A stretch of DNA of 64,000 bases from Gigaspora rosea (lineage: Eukaryota; Glomeromycota; Glomeromycetes; Diversisporales; Gigasporaceae): assembly GCA_003550325.1 (NCBI GenBank), contig QKWP01000672.1, positions 181,023 to 245,022 of the forward strand, in the 5' to 3' direction. The stretch's first letter is position 1. The number at the start of each line of letters is the position of its first letter. The notes beneath the pieces were generated by a model. That model was not told the DNA's origin, did not search any database, and saw nothing but the letters and a program-made list of their open reading frames with translations. This document shows, one piece after another, positions 20,661 through 32,206 of the stretch. The position numbers and the translations under genes were made by a program.

Positions 20661-22618
20661 TCAACTTGAATTAATAATCGTATATTATAATTGTTAAATC
20701 ATTAAGTTTCAGAATATTTAATTGTTAATAAAATTTTATGTAAAACTTTTCCAATGACTTTTAAGTTGGTAGTATTGTGATATTCAAATAACGTTTTGTA
20801 GTATGCTTAGTGACTGGACTAGTTAACTACGTAGTTACTCGAATAACTCAAATTTATTCTGATTCGAGTCATGAAAGCTTAACTCACAAGTTTCTCATGA
20901 ATTAATTAATTTTCAAAAAATTAATTTTTTGACTTGAATAAGACGAATAAAGATAATACAATCATATGATTCGAGTGCTTTTTTGGATTTAATTCGTTTC
21001 TTACGAGTTGAAACTAGTCCAGTCACTAAAATATGTCTGTGATATTGGTTAAAAAAAGCACTAAATAGTATTAAAAATCTCAGACAACATTACATAAAGC
21101 AAATCTTATAAGTTGTCAGAGTAATCTTTAGTTTTATATTTATTGATAATTAACGTGTAATTCAATAATTCAAATTAAAAATTTTATCAGAATATGTTAT
21201 TGAATTTATTCGATGTAAATAACCACCCGATTTGATCTTTTTCACTAAACTCGTACAAAAGCTTTTGCTGTTATGAGGCGCGAAAATAACTATCGAAACA
21301 ATTGATAAAGTGCTTCTTAGCCATATTAGATTAATATGAAATTAGAAGAAAGCACTATTGCTATTTGTTGACGTTTCGAGCAGTTAATGATCGGTTTGGT
21401 ATTTGAATGTCGATTAAGAGAGAACTCGTAAGCAAATTTCAGGAAAATGGCCTTTTTAATTTATTTAAACCTATAATTAAATATGTAGATATTATAATCT
21501 CTATATACTTAACTAATAAATCCAAAATAAAAAGACCAAAAGCCGTTTTATGTTAATTTTCAATCATGTTTGACTGATTTTGATATTCAATCTATAGACA
21601 TGTGATTCGTGTAGATGCATGATTAATCGTTTATACAAATTTTGTAGCAGAAAAGGTCTTTATAACTCCTACTCAGAAAACTTTTATTCAATTAGCAAAA
21701 GCAAATCAATTACCTAGTACAGTAGTAATATCATTTATTTGTGCAACTGCTAAAAATAAATTAAAGTATCTTTATTTATTATTGTTATTAATTGCAAAGA
21801 ATGCTTCATACACTTATCGTTAAATTTATTGTATATTAACGATAACAACGCTTGACGACTCGGGTATTAATCATAATTTTAACTTGGTGCAAATCTGAAG
21901 TAGCACTTACATACTGTACTTAAATTGCTAAAGCTAATGCATATATTTAATATAATTTCAGGGACCTATTTTTGACGGGCGCGCACTAGTTTCCAAATTC
22001 ATCGCGATAAGAGACGTAAGCATTAAGATATTGATTTTAAACAATGTCAATCAACATGTTTTCTATCGACGGCGACCTATATCAATCATTTCTCATTGTT
22101 GTTGCTACTAATCTATTTTATTTACTATATTCAAACTATCACTAATTTCTTCATTATTTTCTTAATCCCATTATTTACCGAATCAGCCACTAATTCTGTA
22201 GGATCAAAATGTCTCATCCTGTTGCATTGCATTATGCGACCTACGTTAATTTATTGATTCTATAAATTATATCAATACTTATACGTAAAACAATAAAAAA
22301 AAAGTACAGTTTATTTTTTATATTGTTAAGTAACTTGATATTTTTTTCTTGTTTAATATTTATGGTATTATGAATTAAAACAACGATTGAAAATTTGCCA
22401 AAGCAATATATTAAATCCCATGTTGAAATCTTATTGAAGAATTATAGAAATAAAGCACAAAAAAAGAAAAAACTACGTTAAAATGTATAATCGAGCTTCG
22501 TTAAATTATAAAATTACATATTTTAATATCAACAAAGTGAAACGCTGTTAATCCACAGAATTGATGAATAATGTGTGTCATTTTGGATTATTAGAATTTT
22601 CCTAATTAAAAATATTCA
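20661..22618. other. Non-coding flank of copy A, duplicated at 48691-50957
   Basis: Sequence order and content match the downstream flank of copy B, for example AATTAATTAATTTTCAAAAA and TTTTCTATCGACGGCGACCT, so the duplication covers gene and flank. Short coding-like pieces (DFEIQIYKYVIRVDAQL in copy B at about 49607) are broken in copy A. I recognise no function. At about 22619 copy A passes into a kinase-LRR upstream block. Confidence 0.7.
20818..21028. mobile_element. hAT-like MITE with TAGTGACTGGACTAGTT ends
   Basis: TAGTGACTGGACTAGTTAAC at the left end is inverted as AAACTAGTCCAGTCACTA at the right end. An interior ATTAATTAATTTTC..GAAAATTAAT hairpin sits between them. The same element occupies the orthologous position in copy B (48869-49087), so it inserted before the A/B duplication. 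Confidence 0.7.
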
Positions 22619-24421
22619 TATTGAATCGACTGTTGGTTTTGAAAATGGTTACCACGAACGTAAATATCAATAGAACGAAGGTAAACACCAAAATCTCAAC
22701 GTTAAGCAAGTTTATAAATTATTACTATTTGATCAAAGTGAAAGGGTAATTTAGTAAATAAGAGAAGCTATGAGATTAATGTTCCTTATCATCTTTTATA
22801 CTTACGAATTTTCGATAATTTTTACAAATAACATAAAATCGATATTGAAATTTTTATTTAATCTATCATAGCAATTGCGTATTAAAATTATTAACAAGTA
22901 CACAGTAAGTGTGGCACTTAAACAAATAAATAATTATAATATTGATTTTTTCTAAACTGATATAGAATAATAGCTAAAATTATACAATAATAATTGTGCA
23001 TTATTTTGCTCACTGGAGAATTATAGTTAAGGAAATATTTAAGAATGCTCTTACAATAGTAAATATTGTAATTTGAGCATATAAAATAATCTCAAGTTTA
23101 TATTATGTACTATTATATTATAGTACCGGTATGCATATTTTGATTGTGTTTTATTTTAAATTAAAATGTTTGAAATTTTCATTTATGCACACGCCAGTAC
23201 TTGAAATTCCCTCATTATTATGAACCTAATTTCTTCACCAAGTTCTGATTGGATGTATGGATAAAATGGATCACGCCACCCTTAACATGGAACAAGGTCC
23301 AAAAAAAAATTAAATTAAATTAACATATTTAAACTTATCGTTATAAGTATCTTTTCGGGTTTACAGTTACAAAGTAAAAATTTCATGTAATTTTTTAAAT
23401 AAATAATAATGTACTTAAATATTTATCGTACTAGTTTTTTAAGTAAAATTTTTTTTATTAATTAAGTATACTAAAGTTGCAATGTAAATTAAAATAAAAT
23501 AAAATAGAATAAAATAAACAAAAAATGCTTAAATGTTTATCGTTATGTTCGTACTAGTTGCTTAGTAAAAATTTCTTTTTTCAATACTTCATTAACATAC
23601 AAACGTACAATATATTTCAAAAAAAAAAATAACGATAAAGAAATAAATAAAAAATAAATAAAAAATGAGCTTACAGTAAAATTTATCGTTATGTGTGTAT
23701 TGGTTGCTCAAGTAAAGATTTCTTATTTCTTTTTTCGATACTTCATTGAGCAACAAACTTTCTACTAACGAAATTTCGAAGTTTCTTCAAATATATTCAA
23801 CTTTAAAGGTTTACTATAACGAACATCGATCCTATATAAAAGGTTGTCTGTATTATGACTTTTGACCTGCTCTAGCTGAAAATATAAAATATGAATGGTC
23901 TAAAAATAAGTGTTTAATTAATTAATAAATTAATACAAAATAATAAATATTTTAATGTGAAAACAAATTATTTAATATTGTATGATTGCTATAGTGCAAA
24001 ATTTATTGTCGGGGATGATGCTGAAATCGAATGATGCTGAAATTTGGGGTCTCTATTTGAAACTATAAGCCTTGCTAAAATCCACATATGCTCTTTAAAT
24101 ATAAAATCTACACCCAAACCTTACCCTAACCCTATAAGACAAAACAAAAAAAATCATCTCAAAAAAATTTTAAAATTTCATATCAAAATAGATTAAAATT
24201 TCAGGATCATCCGATTTCAGCATCATCCCCGACAATTATTATTGTATTTATTAAGAATTCAAAGAGTTGCTAAAAGGAGATCTATCAAATGTTTTATCAC
24301 AAGGTGTTGCTAAATTCAAAAGAATTGCCAAACGTTAATATTAAAAACATGAAAAATAATATTAAAAAAAATTTAATAAAACGTAATTATCATAAAAGAA
24401 TTACAATTACGACGCAATTGT
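22619..24421. other. Kinase-LRR upstream block, copy X
   Basis: From TTGAATCGACTGTTGGTTTT onward this stretch matches the upstream flanks of the two kinase-LRR pseudogenes: copy Y from about 33040 and copy Z at 58410-60260. Shared landmarks include AAGTTCTGATTGGATGTATG, ATGGATCACGCCACCCTTAA, and AACATCGATCC near 23822. Here no kinase gene is attached; copy A of the kinase-Sel1 gene flank precedes it instead. This suggests recombination between duplicated blocks. No coding frame is seen. Confidence 0.75.
24008..24233. mobile_element. 226 bp MITE, GTCGGGGATGATGCTGAAAT family
   Basis: GTCGGGGATGATGCTGAAAT at 24008-24027 is inverted at the right end (..CATCATCCCCGAC to 24233). The orthologous site in copy Y (about 34212) lacks it. 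The core (AAACTATAAGCC, GCTAAAATCCA, CCCTAACCCT) is shared with a second member at 49918-50143 of the same length. Target duplication here is imprecise in ATTATT-rich sequence. Confidence 0.85.
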
Positions 24422-24494
24422 TCCCTATGAGAAATTACAGCATGGAATAATACTGAAATACACGGAAAAGTTTGAATACGTGACCACACAAACC

Positions 24495-24636
24495 TGCACG
24501 TAAATATACACGGGACAATGCACGGGAAAGCAAGTTCATGGCACGTAAAAGGGCGCGGATTCCGTGCAACGCTGCACGTACTTACGTGCAATTTTATGTG
24601 TTTTCTCGTGCATTGTCTCGTGCATATTTACGTGCA
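24495..24636. repeat. Hairpin of GCACG-rich arms
   Basis: TGCACGTAAATATACACGGG at 24495-24514, with the following GACAATGCACGGGAAA, is inverted at 24601-24636, where the reverse complement is TGCACGTAAATATGCACGAG plus GACAATGCACGAGAAA. The arms are about 35 bp with three mismatches and a loop of about 70 bp that itself carries GTGCA and GCACG motifs. Confidence 0.8.
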
Positions 24637-24689
24637 GTAACATATAATAGCATATGTCCATACATATATACATAATAACATATATCGTA

Positions 24690-24830
24690 TATGCATTATT
24701 TTATTAACTAAATTTTATTATTTTATTAACTAAATTTTATAAGTTTTATTAACTAAATTTTGTATTTTATTAAATAACTTAATTTATTTAATTATTTTAT
24801 TAATTAAATTTTATAATACAAATAGTTTAA
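24690..24830. repeat. Tandem TTTTATTAACTAAATTTTA
   Basis: Four to five units of about 20-25 bp around TTTTATTAACTAAATTTTA. Simple AT-rich tandem repeat beside the gap. Confidence 0.7.
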
Positions 24831-24877
24831 TTTAATAATTTACATGCGAATAAGAAAATACTTCTAATTACTAAAAC

Positions 24878-25639
24878 NNNNNNNNNNNNNNNNNNNNNNN
24901 NNNNNNNNNNNNNNNNNNNNNNNNNNNNNNNNNNNNNNNNNNNNNNNNNNNNNNNNNNNNNNNNNNNNNNNNNNNNNNNNNNNNNNNNNNNNNNNNNNNN
25001 NNNNNNNNNNNNNNNNNNNNNNNNNNNNNNNNNNNNNNNNNNNNNNNNNNNNNNNNNNNNNNNNNNNNNNNNNNNNNNNNNNNNNNNNNNNNNNNNNNNN
25101 NNNNNNNNNNNNNNNNNNNNNNNNNNNNNNNNNNNNNNNNNNNNNNNNNNNNNNNNNNNNNNNNNNNNNNNNNNNNNNNNNNNNNNNNNNNNNNNNNNNN
25201 NNNNNNNNNNNNNNNNNNNNNNNNNNNNNNNNNNNNNNNNNNNNNNNNNNNNNNNNNNNNNNNNNNNNNNNNNNNNNNNNNNNNNNNNNNNNNNNNNNNN
25301 NNNNNNNNNNNNNNNNNNNNNNNNNNNNNNNNNNNNNNNNNNNNNNNNNNNNNNNNNNNNNNNNNNNNNNNNNNNNNNNNNNNNNNNNNNNNNNNNNNNN
25401 NNNNNNNNNNNNNNNNNNNNNNNNNNNNNNNNNNNNNNNNNNNNNNNNNNNNNNNNNNNNNNNNNNNNNNNNNNNNNNNNNNNNNNNNNNNNNNNNNNNN
25501 NNNNNNNNNNNNNNNNNNNNNNNNNNNNNNNNNNNNNNNNNNNNNNNNNNNNNNNNNNNNNNNNNNNNNNNNNNNNNNNNNNNNNNNNNNNNNNNNNNNN
25601 NNNNNNNNNNNNNNNNNNNNNNNNNNNNNNNNNNNNNNN
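24878..25639. other. Assembly gap (762 N)
   Basis: Undetermined bases. Any frame crossing it is an artefact. The flanks are repeat DNA, which explains the failed assembly. Confidence 1.
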
Positions 25640-25654
25640 AGTGAACTGAAACTT

Positions 25655-25860
25655 TCGTTAAGAATCTTAACGATTGTGCACGTCAAAGCACGAAAATTAT
25701 GATTATGATCGTTAAGAATCTTAACGATTATGCATGTCAGTGCACGAAAATTATGATCGTTAAGAATCTTAACGATTGTGCACGTTAGTGCACGAAATTT
25801 ATGATCGTTAAGAATCTTAACAATTGTCCGTTAGTGCACGGAAATTATGTGATCATTAAG
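25655..25860. repeat. ~57 bp tandem array of palindromes
   Basis: Four units, each holding the palindrome CGTTAAGAATCTTAACG followed by ATTGTGCACGTTAGTGCACG and a spacer AAAATTATGAT. Both subunits can form stem-loops. The array begins immediately after the gap, so its full length is unknown. Confidence 0.85.
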
Positions 25861-26302
25861 ATTAATACACGTCAATAAATGGTTATAATACTATGCACGA
25901 TAGTGCACGGATTTCAATATTTCGTGTGATAACATGTATTAAATTTTTTGGATGATCAGTTTCCGTGCAGTTTCCGTGCAGTGATTATGAAACCGTGCTT
26001 ACCCGCATACAATTTCGTATTTTTACATGCATTCCCGTGTATCGAGTTTTCATAGGGGTTCGATAACTACATTATCAGTCACCCGATCAGTAATTAAAGA
26101 TATTCAATTTTGCCCGATCAATTTTACCAAAAATGGTTAAGCTGTATAACGAGTTTGTCATGTGGTGTAAGTAGCCTTTACTATAAACGGTTGGTAGTTC
26201 TACTGCTAACGGTAATTTGTGCTATGCTCGTGCATTTGATCGTCGAAATTATTTCCTCGCAATATTCAAAAAAGGGAATTTGCTTTTACCGTTATTATAT
26301 AC

Positions 26303-26414
26303 ATGTTGTTACATGTTACTACTAGTACATGTACATGTTACTAGTACATGTTACTAGTACATGTACATGTTACTAGTACATGTACATGTTACTAGTACAT
26401 GTTAACATGTACTA
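26303..26414. repeat. Palindromic ACATGTTACTAGTACATGT tandem repeat
   Basis: About five units of ATGTACATGTTACTAGTAC. Each unit combines the palindromes GTACATGTAC and ACTAGT, so the whole tract is close to self-complementary and could extrude as cruciform. Confidence 0.85.
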
Positions 26415-26904
26415 GTAGCGAAGAAAATAAAATAAAATAAAAAAAAAGAAAAAAAACTTTCAAATCGTTAATAAGGGGTTGGTACGTATTGAAACATGTA
26501 TTTTTGTTGATTTTATGGACATTTCATCTATATTTACTTATAGCAATGAGCGTTGTTATCTTTTTTTTATTTGTTTTTATCGGATTTTTTACTGGGTTGA
26601 TGAATTGATAATCACTGATCTTCAAAGAAATAGTGAAAGCTGTAGCGAATGAATTTGTCCATTGCTGATCGTTTGATTATCATCATACATGGTAAACCGG
26701 TTTCCACAGGAGGATCCCAAATTTATGTAAACAATCACTGATACATTATGTTTATTTCTTATCAATCACAAGATCAGATCAACTCACCGACAATTTCACC
26801 GAGTCTGTTTCACTAAGGCCGTTCGAAGTTAATTTTTCGACTAACATCCCTTTGATGTACCCAGTAAAATGAACATGAACGGAAAAATTAAAAAAAATAC
26901 AAAA

Positions 26905-27010
26905 TGCCATATAACCGCAAAGGGGTGCATTTCGAATTTCAGGCTAAATTAAGATTAATTCAGGCTGAAATTAGAAATAATTCTATGCGTTATTTCATGG
27001 TTATACGGCA
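26905..27010. mobile_element. ~106 bp MITE-like hairpin
   Basis: TGCCATATAACC at the left end is inverted as GGTTATACGGCA at the right end. The interior carries AATTTCAGGCT and its inverse AGGCTGAAATT. Short foldback; function unknown. Confidence 0.5.
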
Positions 27011-27253
27011 AATATAAAATATAAAATAATTAAAATTAAAAAAAATAATTTAAAATATACAGAATTTTCTTATATATCTCAGAGAAAATCATGAAAATTC
27101 TATTGCAACTTTAAACTACATACAATGGCTACCGAAATAGCAAATAATTTCAAAAAAGATTTATTTCCTAACTCTTGATGAAAATCTTATAAAAAATTCC
27201 AGTGTCAGAGGCATGACAAAAAAACTAATATTATATAATGTTTAAATCTGCCG

Positions 27254-27646
27254 TAGGGATGTTATTGGTCCCAACTGGTCCCAACTGGTCCTAATTCAAT
27301 TGTAAATTTTTATAATGATTTTTTCCTTATGAGCTTTAAATAAAAGTTGTACAAAATAAGATTCTTTACATATTTGCTTAGTACATAAAAGTGTTAAAGT
27401 TTCTTCAAAATTTAGAAATCTTTAAAATATAAAATTTTAGGACCAGTCCTAGGACCAGGTCCTAAATTTGATATTTTAAAGATTTCTAAATTTTGGAGAA
27501 ACTTTAACACTTTTATTTATTAAGCAAATATGTAAAGAATCTTATTTTGTACAACTTTTATTAATAGTTCATAAAGAAAAATTATTATAAAAATTTACAA
27601 TTTAATTAGGACCAGTTGGGACCAGTTGGGACCAATAACATCCCTA
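27254..27646. mobile_element. 393 bp hAT-type foldback element
   Basis: Two arms of about 190 bp are inverted copies (TAGGGATGTTATTGGTCCCA at the left, its inverse at the right), meeting at AGGACCAGTCCTAGGACCAG. Identical 8 bp duplications ATCTGCCG lie at 27246-27253 and 27647-27654. The target is the first unit of a 50 bp tandem array. Terminal TAGGG plus 8 bp duplication indicate hAT. A transcript would form a long, nearly paired hairpin. Confidence 0.9.
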
Positions 27647-27648
27647 AT

Positions 27649-28095
27649 CTGCCGAGTGAAGCGAGGCCAAAACATAAAAATGTAAGGTTAGCTTAAAACT
27701 GCCGAGCGAAGCGATGCCAAAACATAAAAATGTAAGGTTAGCTTAAAACTGCCGAGCAAAGTGAGGCCAAAAAATAAAAATGTAAGGTTAGCTTAAAACT
27801 GCTGAGCGAAGCGAGGCCAAAACATAAAAATGTAAGGTTTGATTAAAACTGCCGAGTGAAGCGAGGCCAAGACATAAAAATGTAAGGTTAGCTTAAAACT
27901 GCCGAGCGAAGCGAGGCCAAAACATTAAATGTAAGGCTAGCTTAAACTGCTGAGCGAAGCGAGGCCAAAACATTAAATGTAAGGCTAGCTTAAACTGCCG
28001 AGCGAAGCAAGGCCAAAACATTAAATGTAAGGCTAGCTTAAACTGCTGAGCGAAGTGAGACCAAAACATTAAATGTAAGGTTAGCTTAAAACAAG
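27649..28095. repeat. 50 bp tandem array, about nine units
   Basis: Units read CTGCCGAGCGAAGCGAGGCC then AAAACATAAAAATGTAAGGT then TAGCTTAAAA. The first five are about 50 bp; later ones are 47-48 bp with a CATTAAATG variant. The GCGAAGCG core is unusually GC-rich for this window. No coding frame runs through the array. Confidence 0.9.
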
Positions 28096-29160
28096 CCCAT
28101 TATACATATGTTTTATATTATGAATAGTCGATTTGGGTATAACACTAATCTGATTTTTAAACATCAGCTTAGTCAATTTAATAAATTTAAGTTGACTGTA
28201 AACAGTCTCGACTGTGTCATATACCAATATACCATCTACAAATCTAATGATATTAGTTGGTTAAAATTTGGCGGCGCAGCCGCCACACGATCATGTACTA
28301 GTTTACCTATGAAAAATGAAATTTCCATTTGACCAATGATGACATGGGGAGAAATTAATAAACCCCATGTATTAGGTACTTATTGCGCAAATTACGCCAT
28401 TATTATAAGCTTTTTCGATAGATCGGACGTTTACAATGTACTAAAGCACACAATAGCTGCTTATTTTATTATTTCAGCTAGCCAGTACATCTTTTCCAGT
28501 AAAATATAATTTTTTTTAGATGCGAGCATATTGTTTAATTTTGATAATAATATTTCTATAAAAAAAATTTGATAACATGATTTTACTAATATGTATCAAG
28601 GCAATATCATTTATATAATTATTAACTATGACAAGTTAGCAAGTATAAAGTTTAGTTTGAATTAAGGTATTTGAGTTTGCAAATATGTGTATCAAATATT
28701 GTTTTTTACTGTGTTAATTATTGTGATTTAAGATCAATGTTTACTAATTAATTATTTAATCTTTCATTACGGAGTTCAAAATAACATATTGTGGAGATGA
28801 ATATAAGTTTTAAAAATTGTGCTTGGTATTTCACGTTTATGTAATGAAACTTTAATAAAAGATAATATAAAAAAACCATTAAAAATATGTATATCAATAT
28901 TTTATCTATTATATGCTTAATTCTGAAATTCTAAGTATTTTTGGATCATATTTTTTGTAGAAGTTTTTTTAATCTCAATCTATATAGTATAAGTTGATCA
29001 AAATATATTATGTGTAGTAGGAGTAATATATATATATATATTAATATTTGTTAATCTTTATACTATTACTTTATTTATATAGTTATCAGATTTAAAAACA
29101 TTATATTTAAACATCTTACATCTTAAATTTAAATTATTTAAATTAACACAAAAAATTTGG
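28096..29160. other. Right part of kinase-LRR flank copy X, no gene
   Basis: From about 28305 the sequence again matches the copy Y flank (34430-34865), for example CATTATTATAAGC, GGCAATATCATTTATAT and TTTGAGTTTGCAAATAT. Copy X therefore carries about 2.2 kb of extra DNA at 26098-28305. A GC-rich palindrome GGCGGCGCAGCCGCC lies at 28270-28284. The downstream end of the kinase-LRR pseudogene follows. Confidence 0.6.
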
Positions 29161-29474
29161 ATTATTCGATATTAATTTAAAACAATATTATTCCCTCAAT
29201 AAGATTCAAAGAATTCAGCATGACATTCTTACAAAGTGCATCTGTCCTCCTTCTGATCCAAGATTATTCGATTTGAGATCCAAAGAAGTCAGCGTGGTGT
29301 TCTTGCAAAATGCATCTATTAATGCTTTTCCTCCTTCTGATCCAATATTATTATCTTCAAGATCCAAAATTTTCAGTGTATTATTCTTGCAAAGTGCATC
29401 TGCTAATGCTTTTCCTCTTTCCGATCCAATATTATTATAACCAAGATCCAAAGTTTTCAGTGTATTGTTCTTGC

Positions 29475-29824
29475 AAAGTGCATCTGCTAATGCTTTCCTC
29501 CTTCTGTTAAAATATTATTACCGTAAAGAATCAATACTTTAAGTGTGAAGTTCTTGCAAAGTGCATCTGCCAATGCTTTCCCTCCTTCTGATCCAAGTTT
29601 ATTATTGTGAAGATTCAAAGAAGTCAGCGTGGAGTTCTTGCAAAGTGCATCTGCTAATGCTTTCCTCCTTCTGTTAAAATATTATTACCGTAAAGAATCA
29701 ATACTTTAAGTGTGAAGTTCTTGCAAAGTGCATCTGCCAATGCTTTCCCTCCTTCTGATCCAAGTTTATTATTGTGAAGATTCAAAGAAGTCAGCGTGGA
29801 GTTCTTGCAAAGTGCATCTGCTAA
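29475..29824 (-). repeat. Tandem duplication of two LRR units
   Basis: About 167 bp from 29491 is repeated almost identically from 29658, including the variant CTTTCCTCCTTCTGTTAAAA. Two LRR units would be 168 bp; a missing T in the run CTTTTCC gives 167 and shifts the frame. The near-identity shows that the array changes length by unequal exchange and that this event is recent. Confidence 0.85.
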
Positions 29825-31116
29825 TGCTTTTCCTCCTTCGGGTCCAAGTCCATTATAGTGAAGATTCAAAGAAGTCAGCGTGGAGTTCTTGCAAAGTGCA
29901 TCTGCTAATGCTTTTCCTCCTTCTAATCCAAGATTATTCTGATAAAGATACAAAGAAGTCAGTGTGGAGTTCTTGCAAAGTGCATATGCTAATGCTTTTC
30001 CTCCTTCTGATCCAATATTATTATATTCAAGATACAAAGAAGTTAGCGTAGAATTCTTGCAAAGTGCATCTGCTAATGCTTCTCCTCCTACTGCCCAAAG
30101 TTTATTCCAATTGAGATTCAAAGAGGTCAGCGTGGAGTTCTTGCAAAGCGCATCTGCTAATGCTTTTCCTCCTGCTAATCCAAGATTATTAAGGTAAAGA
30201 TCCAATTCTTTCAGCGTGGAGCTTTTGCAAAGTGCATCTGCTAATGCTTTTCCTCCTTCTGGTCAAGGACTATTATCACTAAGATACAATTCTTTCAGCG
30301 TGGAATTCTTGCAAAGTGCATCAGCTAATGCTTTTCCTCCTTCTGGTCCAAGTTTATTATGCTCTAGATGCAAAGAAGTCAGTGTAGAATTTTTGCAAAG
30401 TGCATCTGCTAATGCTTTCGCTCCTTCTGATCTAAGTTCATTCCTATTGAGATTCAAAGAAGTCAGCGTGGAGTTCTTGTAAAGCACTTTGGTTAACTCG
30501 TTTAAATTTTCCAATCCACATTTACTATAAGATAAATTCCAAGTCGAAGCATTTTGCGGAATATGCTGATTGTTTTTAAGAATTACTTCAAAAATTTCTA
30601 AAGCTTTGAGAAATTTGAATTGCCTGAAATATTCGCGTGCTTCTTTTCTCAAATCCTCAAGAGTACTATCATCTTTCGTGTCAGTTAAATAAAGCGAAGA
30701 TGATGTCGTAATTTCAGGTGAATTTACAACTTTGTTTATATTGTTATGATGACCTGAGGAAATTTCGTTATTTTCAGATGAATAAAATGGTTTATAAATT
30801 TCAGGTGGATTTATAGGTGCGTTTATATTATTTTTATGAGTTAAGAAAGTTTCACTATCTTGTGATGCTGATTTAATAGAACAGTATCGACTCAAAATTT
30901 CATTAGAAATAAGTTGATTTAAAGTGTCGAGAATTAAATTTGTTTCTGGGCGATTAGAAGGTTCTTTATCCCAACATTGCTCATAAAGTTCAATATATTG
31001 AAATGGTGTACCTTCTATCGGTATTTCTCTATGTCCTTCGTAAATATGAATAGCAATTGAATATTCAGATTCAAAATTTTGATATGGCGGTCTTCCACTT
31101 GAAATCTCCAATAGGA

Positions 31117-32206
31117 GCAAATCTTACGTTTTTGATACTCCTGCACTTACTTTTTTGATACTCCTATATGTACCCCAAAATTACTTTACTTTTTTGATAC
31201 CGATCTGCATATATACACGTGACTTGTATTACACAAAGGCCCAGTGCAATGTTTTTGCAAAAATAATTTTTGGTTACACACTGCTAATGTCGTGTAACGT
31301 TACACATATCTAATTTTGCCCGGCATTAAGCTTAATGCTAGTGGGCACTATCATGATAATGCCCTCGGTGGGGTTAGATATAATTCTGGCTCACCCTAAC
31401 CCTAAATCTAGGAACCCTAAATACTAATTGTTCGAAGCAATATCCAATCACAGTACATATACTAGATGCATATGTAGTGTAACCAGTATATGTACTGTGA
31501 TTGGATGTTGCTTCGAACAATTAGTTTTTAGGGTTCCTAGATTTAGGGTTAGGGTGGGCCGGAATTATGTCTAACCCCGCCGGGGCATTATCATGATAGT
31601 GCCCACCAGCATTAAGCTTAATGCCGGGTTAGGGTACCACTAGATTTAGGGTTAGGGTGGGCCGGAATTATGTCTAACCCCGCCGGGTGCATTATCATGA
31701 TAGTGCCGACCAGCATTAAGCTTAATGCCGGGTTAGGGTACCAAAATTAGACTTATGTAACGTTACACGATATTAGCGGCGTGTAACCAAAAATTATTGC
31801 AAAAACAATGCACTGGGGGACGCTTAAAGCCGGGTCCATCATGAATTTAAATTAACGTTAAGGTCAGGGTCAGTTTAGAGCCTATAGGTGCTTAAATTAA
31901 AAGGCTCTATATGTAAAATCGTCCCCCTGACATTTTTCTTAATGGGCCAAGAAAGGTTTAGACACTCGTTTCTTGCATTTCTCGCATTTTTACTTTTTTT
32001 GCTTCGTCGGGATGATCCGTGTAAACAAAAACTTTCGATTTTGATTGGTTGTGCGAAACGGAAGATTTCGTGATGGACCTGGCTTTAAGCGACCCCATGC
32101 ACTGGGCCTTTGTGTAACACAAGTCACGTGTATATATGCAGTCGGTATCAAAAAAGTAAAGTAATTTTGGGGTATACAGCAGGAGTATCAAAAACGTAAG
32201 ATTTGC
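31117..32206. mobile_element. Mutator-like element 1, with a nested element
   Basis: Inverted ends GCAAATCTTACGTTTTTGAT at 31117-31136 and at the right end (to 32206) lie between identical 9 bp duplications CCAATAGGA at 31108-31116 and 32207-32215. The inverted arms run about 350 bp and contain repeated CTTTTTTGATACTCCT motifs, GTAACGTTACAC and AGCATTAAGCTTAATGC palindromes, and CCCTAACCCTAA stretches. A ~100 bp part of the right arm is duplicated (about 31540-31640 and 31643-31740). Nine-base duplications and long inverted ends indicate MULE-type transposition. There is no transposase. It interrupts the kinase domain of copy Y. A sister copy is at 37818-38580. Confidence 0.92.
31816..32096. 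mobile_element. 281 bp element nested in Mutator-like element 1
   Basis: GGGGACGCTTAAAGCCGGGT at the left is inverted at the right (..CTTTAAGCGACCCC). Identical 8 bp duplications ATGCACTG lie at 31808-31815 and 32097-32104. The sister Mutator-like copy has the empty site (AATGCACTGGGCC at about 38417). The interior (CGGGATGATCCGTGTAAACA) is related to the element at 60303-60572. Confidence 0.9.

Larger units (their letters stand above)
24422..26056. mobile_element. GCACG-rich inverted-repeat element spanning the gap
   Basis: CCCTATGAGAAATTACAG at the left end is inverted as GTTTTCATAGGG at the right end. The orthologous copy Y site (about 34392) lacks the element. Its sequence is dominated by GTGCACG, CACGG and CGTGCA motifs in both orientations, with a hairpin at 24495-24636 and a palindromic tandem array at 25655-25860. 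The centre is an assembly gap, so a coding core could be hidden there. Confidence 0.65.

Noticed and set aside
24871-25686. A 271-residue frame
   Set aside because: It consists almost entirely of undetermined bases in the assembly gap.
27649-28095. CRISPR-like array
   Set aside because: The units are direct tandem repeats without unique spacers, and the organism is a eukaryote.
29310-30482. Plus-strand frames encoding repeated EFLQSASANAFPPSDP motifs, also at 52972-53187 and 55070-56619
   Set aside because: They are the antisense shadow of the minus-strand LRR array. Units are 84 bp and lack stops only because the coding repeat does. The kinase exons on the minus strand fix the real orientation.
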